A stretch of DNA of 8,610 nt from NCBI GenBank assembly GCA_011046015.1, contig DSBO01000239.1, positions 1 through 8,610 of the forward strand, given 5' to 3'. Made by a program: the position numbers and the translations under genes. The notes below the pieces were generated by a model. The model saw only the letters and a list, made by a program, of their open reading frames with translations, was not told the DNA's origin and ran no database searches. The DNA comes from Thioalkalivibrio sp. (lineage in GTDB: Bacteria > Pseudomonadota > Gammaproteobacteria > SpSt-1174). Each line of letters starts with the position of its first letter. The stretch's first letter is position 1. Shown one piece after another: positions 6,132 through 8,610 of the stretch.

Positions 6132-6674
6132 ATGAAAGCAGGACTCGCAACCATCATGGCGCTGGCGATCGGCGCCTTTGGCGTCCCGGCGCAGGCCGAG
6201 CCGGAACAGATGCGTCCCGGCCTGTGGGAGTTCAGCCTTACCATGCAATCGCAAAGCGGTGAGCTGGAACGCGCCATGCGCGAGATGCAGCAACAGCTGG
6301 AGAGCATGCCGCCCGAGCAGCGCCAGATGGTGGAACGGATGATGGCGGAGCAGGGCGTGCAGATGGGCGCTGACAGCCGGACGATGCGGATCTGCATCAG
6401 CGAAGAGCAGGCCGCGCGGGGCTTCGTGCCGCAGGAAGACGCGGACTGCGAGCAGGAGGTCGTCGAGCGCAGCGACAACACCATCCGGGTGCGCTTCACC
6501 TGCCCCGGCGACCCGCCGAGCCGCGGTGAAAGCGAGATTACCTTTGCCAGTCCGACCGCCCTTCGCGGCCAGTCCGTCATCTACACCACCGTTAACGGCA
6601 AGCCGGAACGCATGACGGTCGAGCAGGACGGCCACTGGCTGTCGTCCGACTGCGGCAATCTCAAAGCCCGGTAA
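6132..6674 (+). CDS. DUF3617 domain-containing secreted protein
   Basis: A 180-residue exported protein of the DUF3617 family, small periplasmic proteins of unknown function common in proteobacteria. A signal peptide (1-22, cleavage after AQA) precedes the family hallmark RPGLWEFSLTMQ (28-39). A Met/Gln/Glu-rich amphipathic stretch follows (44-75). Four cysteines at 88, 106, 124 and 174 follow the family pattern and probably form two disulfides. The C-terminal half is beta-rich. The ATG at 6132 follows AGGGGG at 6122-6127. It lies 128 bp after the preceding operon and has its own downstream terminator, so it is probably a separate unit, although read-through from upstream is possible because no strong terminator is visible in the gap. 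Confidence 0.88.
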   Translation: MKAGLATIMALAIGAFGVPAQAEPEQMRPGLWEFSLTMQSQSGELERAMREMQQQLESMPPEQRQMVERMMAEQGVQMGADSRTMRICISEEQAARGFVPQEDADCEQEVVERSDNTIRVRFTCPGDPPSRGESEITFASPTALRGQSVIYTTVNGKPERMTVEQDGHWLSSDCGNLKAR

Positions 6675-6740
6675 CCGGCGTCCGGGGCGGCGGCATCGCT
6701 GCCGCTTCCGCCCGCATGGGGCGGCATGGCCAGCGGGCAT

Positions 6741-6769
6741 CCCGGGCGACGCGGCCCGGGCGCTTTCTT
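6741..6769 (+). terminator. Intrinsic terminator after the DUF3617 gene
   Basis: CCCGGGC (6741-6747) and GCCCGGG (6754-6760) form a seven-pair stem around a six-base loop, followed by CGCTTTCTT. The T-run is interrupted, so efficiency is uncertain. A second, weaker hairpin (6687-6694 with 6698-6705, one G-U pair, three-base loop) lies just upstream and may add to it. Confidence 0.65.
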
Positions 6770-6796
6770 GTGCCTGGTCGCCGCCTTCGTGATAAT
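6768..6796 (+). promoter_or_regulatory. Sigma70-like promoter of the DUF2845 gene
   Basis: TTGTGC (6768-6773) and GATAAT (6791-6796) are separated by exactly 17 bp. The -10 matches consensus in five of six bases and the -35 in three. The start of transcription would be near 6803, giving a leader of about 50 bases before the ATG at 6854. It begins inside the T-run of the preceding terminator, a compact junction between two units. Confidence 0.55.
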
Positions 6797-6853
6797 GATC
6801 CGCGTGGCCGTGTCTCCGGCGATCCGGCCCGCCCGCAGAAGCAAGGTGGTCTC

Positions 6854-7447
6854 ATGTCACGCCGTCGCTGGCTGTTCGTCGCGTTCATCTTTTGCCTTGG
6901 CGTATCGGCAAGCCAGAACGTCTTCGCCTTTCGTTGCGACGGGCAACTGGTGTCGGTGGGCCAGTCGAAGCTCACGGTGCTCAAGCACTGTGGCGAACCG
7001 GACTGGATTGACCGGTGGGTGGAGGAGACGATCGACTTTCCCGATACCCCCATCGAGCACCGCCTGGTACGCGTCAACGAGCGCTGGCTTTACAACCCGG
7101 GACCCTCGCAGTTCCTGCGCTTCGTGACGTTCCGGGATGGCCGGGTGGTGTCGATCGAAACCGGCGGGCGCGGTTTCATCGTGCGCCCCGGGATGCAGCC
7201 CTGTGATCTTTCCAGCTTCTCGCTCGGCACCCCGAGTGCCGAAGTGGCTGCCCGTTGTGGCGAGCCCGACATGGCGGAGCGGCGTATTGAAACCGTGACC
7301 CGGCCGATTCCCGGCGGCCGGCAGCAGGTCACCGTGTCGATCGACGAGTGGACCTTCAACCTCGGCGCCACCCGCTTCATGCGCGTGCTGACCTTTCGCA
7401 ACGGCGAGCTCGTCGAGATCCGGACAGGTGAGAAAGGCTTTGACTAG
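6854..7447 (+). CDS. DUF2845 domain-containing secreted protein (internal duplication)
   Basis: A 197-residue exported protein of the DUF2845 family, function unknown. The signal peptide has an MSRRRW start and a cleavage site after VFA (residue 25). The mature part is two copies of one unit. Copy one (27-108) has cysteines 28 and 46 with CGEPD, then WLYNPG, FLRFVTFRDGRVVSIETGGRGF. Copy two (116-196) has cysteines 117 and 135 with CGEPD, then WTFNLG, FMRVLTFRNGELVEIRTGEKGF. Cysteine spacing is identical in the copies, so one disulfide per unit is likely. The fold resembles the small repeat modules found in envelope assembly factors such as SmpA/BamE-type domains, but that likeness is only an impression. 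AAGGTGG (6843-6849) precedes the ATG at 6854 at a good distance; upstream in-frame codons have no signal-peptide character. Confidence 0.88.
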   Translation: MSRRRWLFVAFIFCLGVSASQNVFAFRCDGQLVSVGQSKLTVLKHCGEPDWIDRWVEETIDFPDTPIEHRLVRVNERWLYNPGPSQFLRFVTFRDGRVVSIETGGRGFIVRPGMQPCDLSSFSLGTPSAEVAARCGEPDMAERRIETVTRPIPGGRQQVTVSIDEWTFNLGATRFMRVLTFRNGELVEIRTGEKGFD

Positions 7448-7498
7448 ATGGCAAGAACGCGGTGGCGAATCATGGCCCACCCGCCCGGGGGCGGCGCG

Positions 7499-7535
7499 GC
7501 GCGTGGCGCAGGCATGCCCCGCGCGTAGCGCAGGC
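7499..7535. repeat. Short direct repeat upstream of yaiI
   Basis: GCGCGTGGCGCAGGC (7499-7513) is repeated as GCGCGTAGCGCAGGC (7521-7535): fifteen bases, one mismatch, period 22 (about two helical turns). It lies between the DUF2845 stop codon and yaiI. Function is unknown; it could be a dispersed repeat, a slippage product, or a pair of protein-binding sites. Confidence 0.6.
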
Positions 7536-7583
7536 GCCTCTGGCCATCATCCATGCACCCACCAGCCACCGAGCCCCTAGCCA

Positions 7584-8033
7584 ATGCAGATCTGGGTCGA
7601 TGCCGACGCCTGTCCCGCGGTGATCAAGGACATCCTGTTTCGGGCCGCCGAGCGTGCGAAGGTCTCCATGTTGCTCGTGGCGAATCATGCGCTGAACGTG
7701 CCGCGCTCACCCTATATCCGTTTCATGCAGGTGTCGTCCGGTTTCGACGTAGCCGATGACGAGATCGCCCGGCGTGTGATGCCGGGAGACCTGGTGATCA
7801 CCAGCGATATCCCGCTGGCGGCCGAGGTGATCGAGAAGGGTGGGCACGCGCTGAGCCCGCGCGGCGAGCGCTACACGCCGGACACCATCCGCTCGCGCCT
7901 GCAGATGCGTGACTTCATGGAGACGATGCGGGCGAGTGGCGTGCAGACGGGTGGGCCACCGGCATTGAGCCAGGCCGACCGGAAGGCCTTTGCCGACCAG
8001 CTGGATCGATTGCTGGCCGCCGCCAGGCCCTGA
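7584..8033 (+). CDS. yaiI: YaiI/YqxD family protein (UPF0178)
   Basis: A 149-residue cytoplasmic protein of the UPF0178 (DUF188) family, close to the usual length of about 150. The N-terminus IWVDADACPAVIKD (3-16) is the family hallmark, with acidic residues Asp6 and Asp8 in a strand, as in PIN-like nuclease folds. Further conserved blocks are VANHALNVP (32-40), DLVITSDIPLA (69-79), SPRGERYTP (91-99) and the C-terminal GGPPALSQADRKAFADQLDRLL (123-144 approximately). The molecular function is not established; a metal-dependent nuclease activity is suggested for the fold only. The start is fixed by homology, since the hallmark begins at residue 1, yet no Shine-Dalgarno sequence precedes the ATG at 7584. 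Translation initiation may therefore be weak or leaderless. It appears to be monocistronic. Confidence 0.93.
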   Translation: MQIWVDADACPAVIKDILFRAAERAKVSMLLVANHALNVPRSPYIRFMQVSSGFDVADDEIARRVMPGDLVITSDIPLAAEVIEKGGHALSPRGERYTPDTIRSRLQMRDFMETMRASGVQTGGPPALSQADRKAFADQLDRLLAAARP

Positions 8034-8119
8034 GCGTGGCACGGTATTTCGCGTCCCGCGCCGGTGATTTGCTAAGCTCGCTGTGTCGAGTCCATTCAGT
8101 CCTTTGGGGGAGGAAGCCC

Positions 8120-8395
8120 ATGCCGCGTCCCGTGATCGCCGACAACAAGCCAGCCAAGGTCAGCCTGGAGCAGGGCAAGGAGTATTTCTTCTGCCGCTGC
8201 GGCCGCTCGCAGAGTCAGCCGTTTTGCGACGGCTCCCACGAGGGCACGGGCTTCCAACCGCTGGCCTTCGTGGCCGATAAGGGCGGGGACGCGATGCTCT
8301 GTCGGTGCAAGCATACGGGCAATGCCCCGTACTGCGACGGCACGCACCAGCAATTTTCCGACGACCAGGTCGGCAAGGAAGGCCCGGGCGTCTGA
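8120..8395 (+). CDS. Double CDGSH iron-sulfur domain protein
   Basis: A 91-residue soluble protein with two CDGSH motifs, each binding a [2Fe-2S] cluster through three cysteines and one histidine. Motif one uses Cys25, Cys27, Cys36 and His40 (CRCG, then FCDGSH); motif two uses Cys61, Cys63, Cys72 and His76 (CRCK, then YCDGTH). Both sets are complete, so two clusters are expected. The layout matches the bacterial tandem type related to the human mitochondrial protein CISD3/Miner2. Such proteins are thought to act in redox sensing, electron transfer or cluster transfer; the partner here is unknown. GGGGGAGGA just before the ATG at 8120 is a strong ribosome binding site, and in-frame codons upstream lack family resemblance. 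There is no membrane anchor or signal peptide. Neighbours give no clear functional hint. Confidence 0.93.
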   Translation: MPRPVIADNKPAKVSLEQGKEYFFCRCGRSQSQPFCDGSHEGTGFQPLAFVADKGGDAMLCRCKHTGNAPYCDGTHQQFSDDQVGKEGPGV

Positions 8396-8442
8396 TGCCC
8401 GCCCCTCACACCCGACGCCTCACCCCTAACCACGGAGTCCCC

Positions 8443-8610
8443 ATGCCCGCCTGGCTTGTTCCGGCCCTGAAGGCCGTGCTCCCCCACGTCGGTTCCATCG
8501 TGGCCGCCGCCGCCCCCGTGTTCACGCAAAAGCGCGCGGGCGAGGCCTCGGTCGGGCAGGCCGCCATCGTCCAGCAGCAGATTAGCGAGCTGCAGCAGGC
8601 GGCCTCGCAG
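8443..8610 (+). CDS. Small uncharacterised protein, 3' end beyond window
   Basis: An open frame of 56 codons running off the window edge, starting at an ATG preceded by GGAG (8434-8437) at five-base spacing. The N-terminus MPAWLVPALKAVLPHVG is amphipathic or weakly hydrophobic, followed by an Ala-rich stretch and a basic patch (TQKRAGE). From about residue 39 there is a Gln-rich helical segment (IVQQQISELQQAASQ) with heptad character, probably the beginning of a coiled coil. It looks like the small membrane-associated coiled-coil proteins of unknown function that occur in gammaproteobacteria, but I cannot name the family. It lies 47 bp after the CDGSH gene, so co-transcription is possible. 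Confidence 0.7.
   Translation, partial: MPAWLVPALKAVLPHVGSIVAAAAPVFTQKRAGEASVGQAAIVQQQISELQQAASQ

Noticed and set aside
4687..6150. 487-codon reverse-strand open frame
   Set aside because: Antisense shadow of the two membrane-protein genes; Gly/Gln/Arg-rich translation typical of GC-rich complementary frames, with no recognisable domain.
6716..6853. 46-codon N-terminal extension of the DUF2845 protein
   Set aside because: It would overlap the terminator and promoter, and the signal peptide plus ribosome binding site place the start at 6854.

Overview
The window is high-GC, densely coded DNA typical of a gammaproteobacterium. The evidence is an RnfH-type gene, a YaiI/UPF0178 gene, a glycine-zipper surface-antigen protein, and DUF3617 and DUF2845 envelope proteins. 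A halophilic or sulfur-oxidising Chromatiales/Ectothiorhodospiraceae-like host would fit, but that is inference from gene content and composition only. All coding is on the plus strand except one gene (2410-3042).

Layout. Positions 1-80 are not protein coding: they fold as domains V and VI of a group II intron, whose 3' end lies directly in front of the ribosome binding site of rnfH (95-388). After a 263-bp gap comes a two-gene metal-transport unit: a secreted DUF1007 protein (652-1311) overlapping a NicO/RcnA-type nickel/cobalt permease with a His-rich cytoplasmic loop (1293-2285). A convergent minus-strand gene encodes a secreted glycine-zipper protein (2410-3042) and ends at a clear intrinsic terminator (2351-2379).

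Divergent from that gene is a tight three-gene operon of unrecognised proteins (3203-6003): a lipoprotein with a long coiled-coil tail, a polytopic inner-membrane protein, and a single-anchor periplasmic protein with an Ala/Gly-rich hydrophobic segment. This is the best candidate for an undescribed envelope system in the window. It is followed by two secreted four-cysteine proteins: DUF3617 (6132-6674, with its own terminator) and DUF2845 (6854-7447, with its own promoter).

The right end holds yaiI (7584-8033), a double-CDGSH iron-sulfur protein (8120-8395), and the start of a small uncharacterised protein cut by the window edge (8443-8610). No tRNA, rRNA, CRISPR array, transposase or integrase was seen. 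No gene-free stretch exceeds 300 bp; the longest is 389-651. Long reverse-strand and alternate-frame ORFs are shadows of GC-rich genes.
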